A DNA stretch of 64,000 bases from positions 16,813,052 through 16,877,051 of the forward strand of contig OX243817.1 in assembly GCA_945859605.1 (NCBI GenBank). Reading direction: 5' to 3'. Numbering within the stretch: the stretch's first letter is position 1; each line of letters opens with the position of its first letter. Positions 13,283 through 25,425 of the stretch are shown in pieces. This DNA is from Lumbricus rubellus (lineage: Eukaryota; Annelida; Clitellata; Crassiclitellata; Lumbricidae). A model generated the notes under the pieces. It did no database searches, was not told the origin of the DNA, and saw only the letters and a program-made list of their open reading frames with translations. Both the position numbers and the translations under genes were made by a program.

Positions 13283-13594
13283 GAGATTGACGATTCGTGT
13301 AGAAGCTGTTAACACTATAATTATTAATACTATAATTATTATGATGTAGCGTCAAGCAAAGTTATACATAATATACAATCTCGAATCCGAAAACATTCAA
13401 ACGATGCGCAAGACAGTGTAAGAAGCGGCGGCACTGACTGTCCTATAACTATCAAGTTCTGCGACAGTTCCTCTATTTAACGCAGCTGCATCAGCAGAAG
13501 CAGCATCAGTTGTCTTCATGCTCAGTTGGTCAAACTGGTCGATGCCTGCGAAGAAGTGAGACGTCTTATCGCTCTGTCAATCAGAAGCGACTCT

Positions 13595-13815
13595 GTGCCT
13601 CTCTCCTCTCTCTCTCTCTGTCTCTCTCTGTCTCTATCTCTTTCTCTCTCTCTGTCTGTCTCTATCTGTCTTTCTCTGTCTCTCACTGTCTCTCTCTTTG
13701 TCTCTCTGTCTCTCTCTTTCTCTCTCTGTGTCTATGTGTCTCTATATCTCTGTGTGTCTGTATGTCTTTGTGTCTGTGTGTCGCTCTCTCTCTATTTCTC
13801 TTATTCTCTCTGCGA
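13595..13815. repeat. TCTC/TCTG pyrimidine microsatellite
   Basis: Low-complexity CTCTGTCTCT tract. The open frames through it are compositional. Confidence 0.85.
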
Positions 13816-14330
13816 CACGATGCATGGTCGGTTGCAGTGGCATCGATCTCAGTTACGACTCAGCATTCGGTTGAAGAAGACAGCGTCGATCTCTGTTTCG
13901 CTAAACGTTCATAAAAGAATTAATGGCAAGCGCATTTCTCGTCGACAATCCAATGTCAGTATAGTAATTTATGGTGCGCCTCTATAAACAGTTTTCCTCA
14001 GGAGAGGATCGAGGCACGACTCTGTGTTTGATTATCATCAGCCACTTCCGGCGCATGACCCCCTCCCTCGATCCCTCCCTCGTGCCCCCTCGCCCCATAG
14101 TGACCTGGGAATCTTCGTGCGGCTCTTCGATCGCTTCGATCCGTGATGATTACACGTACTGTCAAGCACACGCAGGAAGAAGCAGTAGCAGAAGAAGGCA
14201 GACACAGAAGGAGACTGCCATGGATAGGCCTAGTAGAATGAGAAGAAAGGGCAGACACACAGTGCATGAGGACGAGATTACAGTCATCTGAAGGTCTTGC
14301 TGTTTTACCTGGTGAAGATATGCACAGGAA

Positions 14331-14416
14331 AAATACTCAAAAATACTCAGAAATACTCAGAAATACTCAGAAATACTCAGAAATACTCAGAAATACTCAG
14401 AAATACTCAGAAATAC
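14331..14416. repeat. 10-bp tandem repeat (aaatactcag)n
   Basis: Eight nearly perfect copies of a 10-bp unit. Confidence 0.92.
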
Positions 14417-14611
14417 ATGTAGGAGGAGGAGGAGCGAGGAGCGAGGAGCGAGAACTATACTGTGTCTATATAATTATAGTGGCTTGCACGTGGATAAACC
14501 TTTCTTGTTTTTTTATATGTGTTCTGCTGTCGGTGCATGGGTGGCCCTCATGATGGAACCAAACGAAAATGTACGGAGTTCGTCGATCGTTCGCATAATT
14601 TTATCATGTCT

Positions 14612-14792
<181 letters not shown>

Positions 14793-16620
14793 TCAATAAT
14801 AGCCTCACAGAAGAAATCCTTTCTCAGAAGTCAGGTCTGATTCTGAAAAGAAACAGAACGAACCGGAAATGTTTGAAGTTTGAAGTGCAAGGATGGATGA
14901 GAGAGGATGAACGTAGGAGACACCTCCACTCACAGGGGGGCCGGGTTCACAGGACGATGGCCCCACTGACGAACTCGTCCTCAGTAATTCATCGCATCAT
15001 CTATTATAGGTTGCGTCTCTGCTTCATCTAACTGACGTGGCTGGGCTGAGAGAGCCTCTGTGTAGGCCTTTTTGTAGGGGTGTTATATACATTTCGAAAT
15101 CAATGAATCCATGAGTGAGCTGCCATTCAACATTCACGAAGCATTTAAGACTCTTGTATGACGACGATCATGACAATGACGTTAGTGATCACAATAGAAG
15201 CAAGCAAAATGATATTGCTGTCACTGGTCAGATGATAATTTTCAATTCCTGCAACAACAGTGACAACAACAAAAGAAAATGACATTTTGCTACGGGTGAC
15301 AAAGTCCTGTTGTAACGGGTGATTAAAGTCTCTTTGTTACGGGTGATTAAAATCCTTTTGTTACGGGTGACATAATCTTTTGTAACGGGTGCCAAAAGTC
15401 CTTTTGTTACTCGCGAGAGGCTCAACAGTGATGCATGCAATGACGACGACGTTACATCAGTCATTTCTGAAAAGTGAGAAGAAGAAATTAGATATTTATT
15501 TATTTAGATCTATTATCTATTTATTGTCAACTTCTGCATGTTGTTGTTGACAATCATCTGAATAGTCGTCGTCACTGTCGTCATCGAGCAACAATAGATT
15601 AATAACTGTAGCGAACTTGAACTATATAGTATAATAATAATAATAATTATGTTATTTCGTCCATAACAGCGGTGTTCTTTCCCACGCCGCTACAAATGGA
15701 TATTGAACGAAAGTTAGAAACTGACCCAAGACTAATCCACAAGGTTTTTTACAATTCGGTTTAAAGACCATATCGAATCATAGATCCATATCCGTCACAC
15801 GAGATTAATGAATGAAGAACCAAACGACAGCATGACGATCCCGTGACCATTGAGAGACAGGTTACTGTCAGTTGACTTTGTCACGACATTGCTACAGATC
15901 ACACGTAGTGTCTGTCTCTGACCTGTATTGTTGTGAGTACCAGTCTGCCAATAGTTTTTCTGACACTCGACAAAATGCTTGTCCCTTTCAATATCGCTGA
16001 GATATGATAAAGATATCGAATGTCAATCAGCCTATACTCTACTATGCGAAAATTTCTCCCAATTACGGGTACTTGCTGTCTTTTTAAGATCGAATAGTTT
16101 TGTTATTCGGTATAAATTATTCTTTAAAAATTGAACATTTTTTGCTATTTGGTAAACACATAGGCCTACCTTGAAGCAATGTATATTCCACACACAATTT
16201 ATTAGTAGCTTATTCGTCGTTAAACTCCTGCAATTATCCGAAACAGGCAGAAGCGTGCTGACATCATTGCACAGATATAGTATAAACGATATTGAAAAAA
16301 AGTAACTGCAGAAAGAAAACTATATTCACGATTGAAATCAATTGCCTGCTCTCTTCTGAATTGTTGGACTGAGTATCTGAGCCATCGGTGTTTAATAGCT
16401 AGGTCAGTTGTCAATATTAGCCTATCATTGAAAAGCAGGAGCTGTAGTAGCATAAAGGACTAAAAATGTAACCTCACGTCTGCTGGGCGCTATACAGAAC
16501 AACGCGTTCCAGTAGGCTATTGATTCCTCTAATCTCAATACTTGTCTGTGACGATGAATGCCAAGGTCAACGTAGAATTGTTCATTCATCATTGACCCAT
16601 AGCTCCTGATTTTGGTCAGA
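14793..16620. other. Intergenic DNA upstream of gene A
   Basis: No gene supported. At 15291-15412 there are about five degenerate copies of a ~29-bp tandem repeat built on TTTGTTACGGGTGATTAAA. The rest is AT-rich, with short ORFs under 80 codons that I do not recognise. Confidence 0.5.
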
Positions 16621-16623
16621 TCC

Positions 16624-16631
16624 TATTTAAA
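16624..16631 (+). promoter_or_regulatory. Possible TATA-like element of gene A
   Basis: TATTTAAA lies about 320 bp before the predicted start codon of gene A. Gene B has the same octamer (38051-38058) about 530 bp before its start. The shared placement makes a core promoter plausible, but no initiator or transcript evidence is available. Confidence 0.25.
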
Positions 16632-16947
16632 CGCGAACAGAGTAGGTTACACAATTCATTGTGTAGCGACAAAGTACGGTAGTCTCTTATCTCAGTCGCT
16701 GAAGCAGTCTGGTCCATAGACAAATCACCCTGAAGTTCTGTATGCAGTAGAACACACACATTATTTAATATATTTATAGACCTCATCTTCGTCCATCTAA
16801 AGTGATCGCTAGGAAATTCGATTGGACTCTTCTTAGGTAGAGTACAGTGACTGCCACTTTGAATCTGAGTCCGTCTTCAGCATAAGTTAGTTTTATTTTG
16901 AGCGAGAAGGGAATCACATGTATTGCAGTCAGAAGTGATATCTTAAA

Positions 16948-18257
16948 ATGACGGCTACAATAAATGCAGGTAAATGCCCTAAGCATGATTCATGACAATA
17001 ATAAGTTGAGGTTTCGTAGGGAAAGAAAAAACTGAATGATCAGACAATACATTATGAGAGTTCATGTATGTAGCCTACGTTTGATCAATAGATTTACATC
17101 GCTGTTGACTGAAATGAAGCATCACATCTTTGTTTCATCTGCTCTAATTCTTCGTCTTCTTTCGTTCTCTACACTCAGGCAGGTTCGCATGTCCAACGAC
17201 GCCACTCATCTCTATGTTGTGTCACTCTCTCTTCAGACCTCTGTAGCCAATACCACCCATCCTGTGTCATCATCCAGCCAGTAGTCTCTTTGATAAACCA
17301 AGTGAAAGGCTATAATTATGGCATGCAGCATTTCCTACAATATGTTCAGCTATATATAATGTTCAATTTTATGCCTAGTACAATTACCTAATTTCTTTGT
17401 CCTTATTTCCGCCTATTTGGACTATCAGTAAATCACTAAAAAGTGATGTAAAGTCATTTAATTTCGCCACAGATCGTCCAGGACGGACACTGCGCCATTT
17501 AATCGTAATCGCATTAGAAACATTTGTTGTCAATCTGTATTGTTTCATTCTACCCATGGCCATTGATCAGCACTGCAAGATGTGCCTTGGTATCGGTCGG
17601 CCAGAGTGACGCTGGCCATTATATCCGCGTGGGGCTACGTCTTCTTCTATCTGCTACGCAATGACCTCAGCATGGCCATTGTCTGCATGGTCCGTGACTC
17701 TCAGGACGAACACCCGGATGCCGTCACCATCACCGAGACCTGGACAACAACATGGAACAGCTCGACGGAGGAATTAACGACCGCACCCTACACAGAAAGA
17801 GGATCTGCTGTTGTTGTTTTATGTGATGATGAATCGTATTCGAACGCCAAAGAGAAATCGCCTTATATGGTGAGTCATGAGAAATGGTCTTAAGCGATTG
17901 CTAGATCAACTAATGTCTTTTTGTCTTTGTTTACTTTAATAAAGTTTAATATAATTATGAATTTTACTAGAAGCCGGTCAATTGAATTGTAAGCGGCGTT
18001 AGGATTAATTTGTAGGCCTACATTGGAGCTATGAAATGCAATAATTTAAATGTGGGGTCAAAGGGCAGGAAAATGAATAGCTTATGCAATCGGAACAGCA
18101 AGTGGACTGGCGAAAGGGTTCAGAGCATTTAACGATAATGAACGTAAACATCCGGATATGTCACCGTATATAATATACACAATATGTTACTGTTAAATTC
18201 ACATCACTATGATTATGTGTGGGTGCTTTTGTTGTGGTAAAAAATGAAAGTTGTTGC

Positions 18258-18313
<56 letters not shown>

Positions 18314-21296
18314 GTAGTGGTGGTGGTGATGATGGTGGTGATGGCACGATGATTGATAATGATGCAAAACATGATGACGTTGATGATGATATGTTCCTTG
18401 GACGCGTTATCTACACGTGAAGAGCTGGAATGAAGGAAGGAGACAGGATCAAAAATAGAGGTTGATGATGGTGGTGATGGTGGTGGTAGTGGGGATGGCA
18501 TGGTTGCTAAGGTTGACAATTATACAGAACATTACTCATAACGATGATGACAATGATGTTTTCTTTCGACGTAATATATAGGGCGAGATGGAATGGAGCA
18601 AGGAGTTGCGTGGTGCGGCCTTGAGTTCCTTCTACCTGGGATACGTCTTCACACAGATTCCCGGTGGTTTACTGGCGAGGAGATATGGAGGAAAGCACGT
18701 CTTTGGCACGGGGATCTTCATAACGGCTCTGGCCACACTGCTCGTACCTATGGCCGCTCGAACACACGTCTATCTGCTCATTGCTCTGCGGATCGTCATG
18801 GGACTTGGATGCGTGAGTGTAATACGGTTGTACATAATTTGTATACGCCTCTGGAGTTGACGGAATCAAGTGTTATATAATATACTGAGCAAGTCCTTCA
18901 CTCGCAATTGCTCGTGCGCTTCGGCGTGAAACTCCGATGCAGTGTCCGCGCTGTAGTCGGGAGCGCCTCTGAGCGGAGAGCTTGAAGAGGCACTATAGCA
19001 AATGCAAGATTCGGGTGGACCTGCAGTGTGCTGTGAGGACTTTAGTATGGGGTTCTAAAAAAACCAAGGGGATGAACCCCTCAAACCAATGTCAATTCTC
19101 ACTCTGCCTACACAACCTCACTCTAGTTGTGCGGCACAGAACGTAAGAATCCCTAAACGTTTGCTTATTAAACGCTTGATTATTAAACGCTAGCTTATTA
19201 AACGTTTGCTTATTAAACGTTTGCTTATTGTTTGCTTATTAAACGCTTGATTATTAAACGTTTGCCTATAATACATGTACTTACCTATGGCACAGGGCGT
19301 TGGATTTCCAGCGACACACCATCTCTATGGTCAGTGGATTCCTCCAAACGAAAGAAGCAAACTCATAGCATTTGGTTATGCAGGTATTTTGATCTTAACT
19401 CTTGCATGTCTCGCTTGTAGGACTTCAATTGTTATGCAAATCATCACATTAATATGTAGGACTTCAATGTTTAATATGCAAATCATCCCATTAAATTTTA
19501 TGTACACGTGATTTAATCCAAGTCTCTTTCAACATGGAACAACTCCAGTAGAACTAGTCTGCTGCGGACTGATTCGCTCTAACAGACCTTACCGTTTCTT
19601 ACCTTGCATTACCGTACGTCGCCTTATCTTACATTACTCTACATATTCTGACCATAACCTTGCTGATTGGTTTCTTTGTGTGCAGGCACGTACATCGGAA
19701 CAATCATTGCCATGTCTTTGTCTGGAGTCTTCTGTGATCTAAAAATAGACAACGGTTGGCCAATGATCTTCTACGTATACGGTTAGAAGACGATTTACAT
19801 TTCAATTCACCTATATTAAACTGTCATCATCATGATCATCATCAACAAACACAGCTTTCCTAATCACTATCATCGTATCTCATTGTCATACGCACCATTA
19901 GTAGGCCTACTTGTGATTGCACTACGGCTTCCTAAGTGCATCAACGTGTAACAATGAGGCAGAATTAAATTACAATATAGTGCAGTTATTCTTTGACTCT
20001 TTAGCTACTTATCCATACTTGCATGTATTGGTTCTTTTGATTGTTGTTGCCCCTAATGGCTTTGATAACTCGTCTATCAAAATCAGACCATTTAGATTAA
20101 ATAAAGTTACTAAACTACTAAAGTCTTCATCTCACATGTCGACTTAGCAATCCTAAAAGTGTCTGAATATCACTTGCATTCCATGTAACAATTAATGTGG
20201 TCATCTGTGGATAGGTGGCGCTGCTGTCATCTGGTGGATATTCTGGAACCTTCTGGCATTCAACTCTCCGAAAGATCATCCGAGAATCGATCCGAACGAA
20301 CTGAACTTCATCACAACTTCCGTTGGAACCAAAGTCTACGAAAAAGTATAGCCTACACAATATTATAACTGGCGTTTTTCACCATAGTCGAAGACACATA
20401 AATTGGCGTAGACTCAAGAACTGTGTGCAATGGATATATGCGGGTCGTGGTGGTGTAAGCCTAATGGTGAGTTTGGACTGTTCGGTGCCTTGGAGCCGGA
20501 GGGTTCCAAGTACGATTCCACCGAGTATGGACCTTGAGCAAGTCTTTCACTCACACAATTGCTCATGCGCTTCGGCGTGAAACTCCGATGTAGTGTCCAC
20601 TCTGTAGTCGGGAGCGCCTCTGAGTAGTAAGATTCAAAGACGCAATCGCAGATGCGAAATTAAATAAAAAAATAAACAAATAAATAAATAAACGAAGTTT
20701 TTGTTATTCCAATGAGAACATGTGACTGGGTTAACGTACATGTAGTTGATATAGGCTGCATACATGTACGTTTTCCTGTTTTATAAAAATGTTGCTGATT
20801 CTCCTTAGGCCTACAGAGTACACCTCTACTTTTCCGCGATACTGCATATGGAACTCAGATTCTTGCATGCATGTCGTAAACTCTCTCAGCTTTAGCATCG
20901 CCGTCGTCCATTGCTGTCCAGCTTAGATTCCTGTTTCTTCACATTTTTAGTTATCAACATTGCTACTGCATGGTCTAGGCCTATTCATTTGCAGACCTAC
21001 ATTGTATATAGGCTATATGCCTATAGGCCTATATTTATTTATTGCCTGTTTCGTCGTTGTTGTTGTTATCCTTATGGCGATTTTTTCGACTAATAGGCCC
21101 TAATTAATATAATAATCTGTACTTTAGGATGTGAATGAGGTGACACCGTTTCGCGAGATGGTAAAATCGAAAGCAGTCTGGGCAATCGTTGTGGCTCAGT
21201 GTTGCAACAACTGGACTCAATACACGATCATGACCTGTATTCCGATGTACATGAAGGAGGTGCTCAAGTTCAACGTCAAACAAGTGCGCACTAATA

Positions 21297-21384
<88 letters not shown>

Positions 21385-23340
21385 ACACGATCATGACTTG
21401 CATTCCGATGTACATGAAGGAGGTTCTCAAGTTCAACGTCAAACAAGTGCGCACTCCTATAAAGACCTATAATATATAATTTAATTTAACTATAAAAATT
21501 CTCTCCTGGTCGTAATTCGCTGTCTCTGAACGCGGTTTGCTACTGAGCTTTAGTACCTGTAAACGAATAATATAGTGTTTGTATGTTTGTACATGTATGT
21601 GCACTTGTTACAGCGCCCCTTCAAGCTCGCTCCCTACTCAGAGGCGCTTCCGAATGCAGAGCGGACACTGCATCGGAGTTTCACGCCGAAGCGCTGAGCA
21701 GTTGCGATTGATGGACTTGCTCAAGATCCCTACTCGTTGGAATAGAACTTGGAACCTTCCGGCTCCAAGGCAATGACGCCACCACTACACCACCGCGCCC
21801 CACGTGGTGGTCTATAGAGTGGTCTATAAATTTTCTGTTCGCTGAACCTCAAATGATTTATCAAGTGCAAATCTTTGACCGTATGAAGTATAAAGTAGGC
21901 TATAAAGTATACCCCAAGCTTCTGCTGTACCCAAACGTTAGAGAATCTCACTCAACTAGACTTTGAATTTACTAATATTGACCTAAAATATGCACAACTT
22001 TCTACATTGACCATTGAAATATTGAAATTTCATTTTGAAATTAGGCTTAGGTCATACTTGAACATTTGATCTTATATGAAAAATCTATTGTATTAACGAA
22101 CTAGTCACACGGTACGCTTAGGCCAATTTGTGTAATTATTGTTTATTTTACCTTCAATCTACGTCTGAAACGTTTCTCTATTGACTTTGATTCTATTCGG
22201 TTTTAGCAATTTGCACGTCTTAATTATTTTGTACGACATATCGTTGCCATATTAAGGCTAAAGACAAACTGCTTAGTGTCGTTCAACTCGCCAATCAATA
22301 TAAGCCTGTATTTTGTATTGCATCTGAAACATTTCAACCAACTTTTGTCAATTTAGAATTTGCAAGACCTGTGAGACAATCGACTTGAAAGACAATAGAA
22401 GAGTGAACGTTTATTCCGATGTCATTGTTCGTAGAATGGTGTATTGTCTGCTGTGCCGTACATCGTCAGTTACATCGGAGCAGTTGGTGCAGGACAATTC
22501 GCCGATCTTCTCATCAGACGTCAGATCGTCAATACGACGGTGACGAGGAAGATTTGTCAATGCACTTGTAAGATGACTTTTCAGTAATATAAAATTTTAA
22601 TGCTTTTATCCATTCTAATGCTTTTAATGGTCTGGGATAGTCCTCGCCTGTTGAACTGGCACTGCCAGAGTACGAACTGAGACGGAGTTGGACCAATGCA
22701 CACATTAAACAATGGTAATGAACTCCATCAGGTCTAGATATTGAATATATTCTGAATTCATTCAAAACCTGCCATGGCAATGCTCCAGAGAAAGCGGTCC
22801 AACCAATGATCTGCGTGACTGGTTAACATGCGCAGAATTGAAATGGGATCTAAATGAGAAATCTGATGTCACATAGATCTAGCAGGCCAGAGAATCGAAC
22901 CCAGGTATAGCAGAAGTGAATAAATCGGCATGTTGACCACTTTGACCACTTTTAAACGACTTGCCGAAGTCTTTGAAAAAGAATTACTTATAATATTATT
23001 GTAGATGAGTTGGTGATAGTTATAGCAAAACTATAGTGGCATTGATTGTATGTGATTGTGTGTTGAGAAGCGTCTGGACTGCCTGCCATCTTGATAATTC
23101 TAATGGGCTTCCTGTCGTGTGAACTGAGATATGTGGCGGTTGGTGTTCTCTGTCTCACACTCTTCTTCAACAGCTTCTGTCGTGCTGGATACATGATCAA
23201 CCACGTTGACATCTCACCTAAGTCAGTCTCTGTCTACATCAACATCATCCATCTGCGATCTTAAGACTGCTATAATAGACCACAACAACTAGGTTATCAT
23301 GACCGGCAACATCGATTATATCATTATCAGCAGCAGCAGT

Positions 23341-23392
<52 letters not shown>

Positions 23393-25144
23393 TGATGAAC
23401 TTAATTCATTATCATGATCACCATCATCAACAATAACATCAGTATCATCAATTTAATCATAATCGCTTTTATTATGATCATGATCATCATCGTCGTCGTT
23501 ATCATCATCGTCGTCGTCGTCGTCATCATCTTCTTCTTCTTCATCATCATCATCTTCTTCCTTATTATGAAATTTATGATCATCATAATTACTGTCTGCC
23601 GCTAAATGCTTCGCCGTGCAACTACATCTATACCTGTAAGTTATACATGTAGCCTAACTATTCTTCATGGAATTGTTGTTGTCGTCCAATCTCTGTTATC
23701 ATACTAATGTCGTTAATCTCTATAATTATGTCGCTGTTGCTGTTCTTCTCATTCCAGATATGCAGGTGTTCTGTTTGGTGTGTCTAACACCGTTGCAACA
23801 CTTCCCGGGATCCTCGCTCCAATCGCCGTCGCAATACTTACACCAGATGTAAGCAACTCAACTCAATTCCGTTTCGTTTGAGTATAATATACTATAGTGT
23901 AATGTATGCAGTTTCTTGTGCAGATAGGTTAAATGTTGTACTACTGTGATTGTGGGTCAAAATGACCCCAGACACGAGTTTGAATTGCTAACCAAAACCA
24001 CATGACATGAAAAATATGTTTGATTTGTTTATCATACTTTGTTCAATTCATAGTGATATGCGGTGAGAGGTGGTAGCCATAATCAGTGTGCGAATCTAAT
24101 TCCAAGTTTAATCCGGATTAAATTAAATCGTCCATTGGAGCATAATATGCACATATTCAAAATTATTTAATTAATACAGATGTTTAAACAAACTGTTACA
24201 TCAATATCGAGTATAATTATAGTGTATTAAAGAGACGAAGGAGGCCTGAGTTCATTGCAAATCTGTATAAGTTAAGCTCTGGCTTCTCACACCTCTCCTC
24301 ACCAGCGTGATGTAATAAAATTTAATTCTTAAATAGAATAGACTGTGGAGAGATTGTATAATTTATTCGTTATATTATACGAGAAATGTGGACAGGTCTA
24401 TAGTTTTAGGACAAGAGAGTTTTTGTCATTAGAACAAGGTGGTTACACTGGTTGCAACAGATCTTGCCGTTAGGAAAGGATTTTCGAAATAATTATCGTC
24501 CGTTTATTTAGGCTGAAGAGGACCAATGTAACAATAAAGTTGCTTTCCATACAAAATGTAGACCTATGGGAAAGTTGTTTTTGTTGACACTCAATGCGCT
24601 ATTTCATTCTACAGGAAACTAGGCCTACTACTGGCCAATAGGAACATTTTGTAACACATGACGCTTATCATTACCATTGAACCTACGCACACTCTATTCT
24701 CTTCAGCGATGAACCCAAGTATCATGTAGGCCCTATGTGCACTTGTCATAGCGCCCCTTCAATAATACTGCTCAGAAGCGCTCCCGACTACAGCGCGGAC
24801 ACTGAATCGGAGTTTCATGCCGATGTGCCTGAGAAATTGCTAGTGAAGGACTCCATCTTTGACCTTACTATTCCACTATTATAGGAGGAGTTAATTGGTT
24901 TTTGTAGAAGACGCAGTTACAGTGGAGGAACGTATTCTACATCAGTGGCGCCCTCTATGCCCTCAGCACTGTCGTCTACGCCATCTTAGGCGATGGAACG
25001 GAGCAGAGTTGGTCGAAGGGAACCAGCGTAGAAGCCGAAGAGCAGGGTGACAGACAACGACGCATACCGGAAGTGACGGTGGTTGAGGCACATCATGAAG
25101 AAGATGAAACGGAAGTGGCAAAAGACATCGCGAAGAAACTTTAA
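16948..25144 (+). CDS. SLC17 (sialin-like) anion transporter, gene A, 11 exons
   Basis: Predicted exons: 16948-16969, 17580-17869, 18582-18812, 19296-19383, 19686-19781, 20215-20345, 21128-21283, 22435-22567, 23071-23221, 23758-23848 and 24908-25144, all with GT-AG sites and consistent phases, giving 541 aa. SLC17 proteins are 12-helix major facilitator transporters of organic anions. Family signatures seen: RNDLSMAIVCMV (end of TM1), a long luminal loop with an NSS sequon, the TM2-3 loop GGLLARRYGGK, TM4 RIVMGLGC then [19 protein letters not shown], and TM7 NNWTQYTIM followed by [12 protein letters not shown]. The TM7 Asn-Trp fits sialin/SLC17A5 rather than vesicular glutamate transporters. 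The tail is acidic and cytosolic. Exon 1 is short and inferred: its ATG has A at -3, an in-frame upstream stop (16936) and a phase-1 donor matching exon 2. Cys181 occupies the position of the usual TM4 glutamate. Gene B is its paralogue. Substrate and membrane unknown. Confidence 0.88.
18257..18375. repeat. (GAT)n microsatellite in gene A intron 2
   Basis: Triplet array with GTG interruptions, within the intron before exon 3 (18582). A similar GGTGAT patch follows at 18460-18500. Non-coding. Confidence 0.9.
18885..19005 (+). repeat. SINE copy 2 (head missing), gene A intron 3
   Basis: Body of the same SINE as at 11875, on the + strand, from GAGCAAGTCCTTCACTCGC to about GCACTATAGCAAATGC. The tRNA-like head is absent, so it is 5'-truncated. 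Confidence 0.7.
19158..19268. repeat. 15-bp tandem repeat (cttattaaacgtttg)n
   Basis: About seven degenerate copies immediately upstream of gene A exon 4 (19296). Non-coding. Confidence 0.8.
20443..20694 (+). repeat. SINE copy 3, most complete, gene A intron 6
   Basis: Full-length-looking copy. The head has a box A-like GGTGGTGTAAGCC.. and a box B-like GGTTCCAAGTACGATTCC, then the shared body (GCGCTTCGGCGTGAAACTCC), ending in an A-rich AAATA-type tail at about 20661-20694. Confidence 0.75.
21298..21382. repeat. (ATT)n microsatellite between duplicated exon ends
   Basis: About 85 bp of ATT units just after the exon 7 donor of gene A. It separates exon 7 from a partial copy of its 3' end at 21382-21455. 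Confidence 0.95.
21382..21455 (+). pseudogene. Partial duplicate of gene A exon 7 (74 bp)
   Basis: Copies 21219-21292: the last 65 bp of exon 7, its GTGCGC donor and a few intron bases. Three substitutions are seen in the coding part, all synonymous (ACC/ACT, TGT/TGC, GTG/GTT). It has no 3' splice site, because it begins directly after an (ATT)n run, so it is not expected to be a separate exon, although its donor could in principle compete with the real one. A collapsed or duplicated haplotype in the assembly is an alternative explanation. Confidence 0.8.
21580..21803 (-). repeat. SINE copy 4, gene A intron 7
   Basis: Minus-strand copy with a tRNA-like head near 21803 (read on the minus strand, GCGGTGGTGTAGTGG, a good box A) and the shared body CTCAGAGGCGCTTCCGA... 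Confidence 0.75.
22620..22950 (-). repeat. Second tRNA-derived SINE family, gene A intron 8
   Basis: Read on the minus strand, the head has TGGTCAACATGCC (box A-like) and GGGTTCGATTCTCTGG (box B, 22892-22904). It is followed by a long body including CACGCAGATCATTGGTTGG and TTTCTCTGGAGCATTGCC. It is unrelated to the other SINE family in the window. Its right boundary is clear and its left one approximate. Confidence 0.6.
23339..23590. repeat. (AAC)n then ATC/GTC triplet array, gene A intron 9
   Basis: Triplet microsatellites between exons 9 and 10. Non-coding. Confidence 0.9.
24732..24855 (-). repeat. SINE copy 5 (head missing), gene A intron 10
   Basis: Body of the first SINE family (GTGCACTTGTCATAGCGCCC.. 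to ..AAATTGCTAGTGAAGGACT) just upstream of the last exon of gene A. No tRNA-like head. Confidence 0.65.
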
Positions 25145-25329
25145 ACGATCGGAATACACGCACAGACTGCCTTCAATCTACTCTATAGCCTTATAATATA
25201 TGTACTCAATCTTTGTAGCCTATTTGTAGGCTAGGTATAGATCTGATATATATATACATATAAATAACTGGTTTAGTGTATATAATACAAACTACACTAA
25301 ACCAGTTTAAGTTTGATCACGCTACAGTG

Positions 25330-25335
25330 AATAAA
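25330..25335 (+). promoter_or_regulatory. Candidate poly(A) signal of gene A
   Basis: AATAAA, about 190 bp after the stop codon of gene A. A second AATAAA follows at 25420. Confidence 0.4.
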
Positions 25336-25425
25336 TCGATACATTAAAAAATGTTATTAGTTTTAAAATTACACTTTATTGTTGATATGATATCTGATAT
25401 ATACTATGAAACATGAAGAAATAAA

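Noticed and set aside
12678..13355. Four ORFs of more than 200 codons in both strands
   Set aside because: All are produced by one 21-bp repeat without stops; no evidence of a gene.
17036..17284. Alternative first exon of gene A
   Set aside because: No donor in the right phase follows, and the frame ends at a stop before any plausible junction to 17580.
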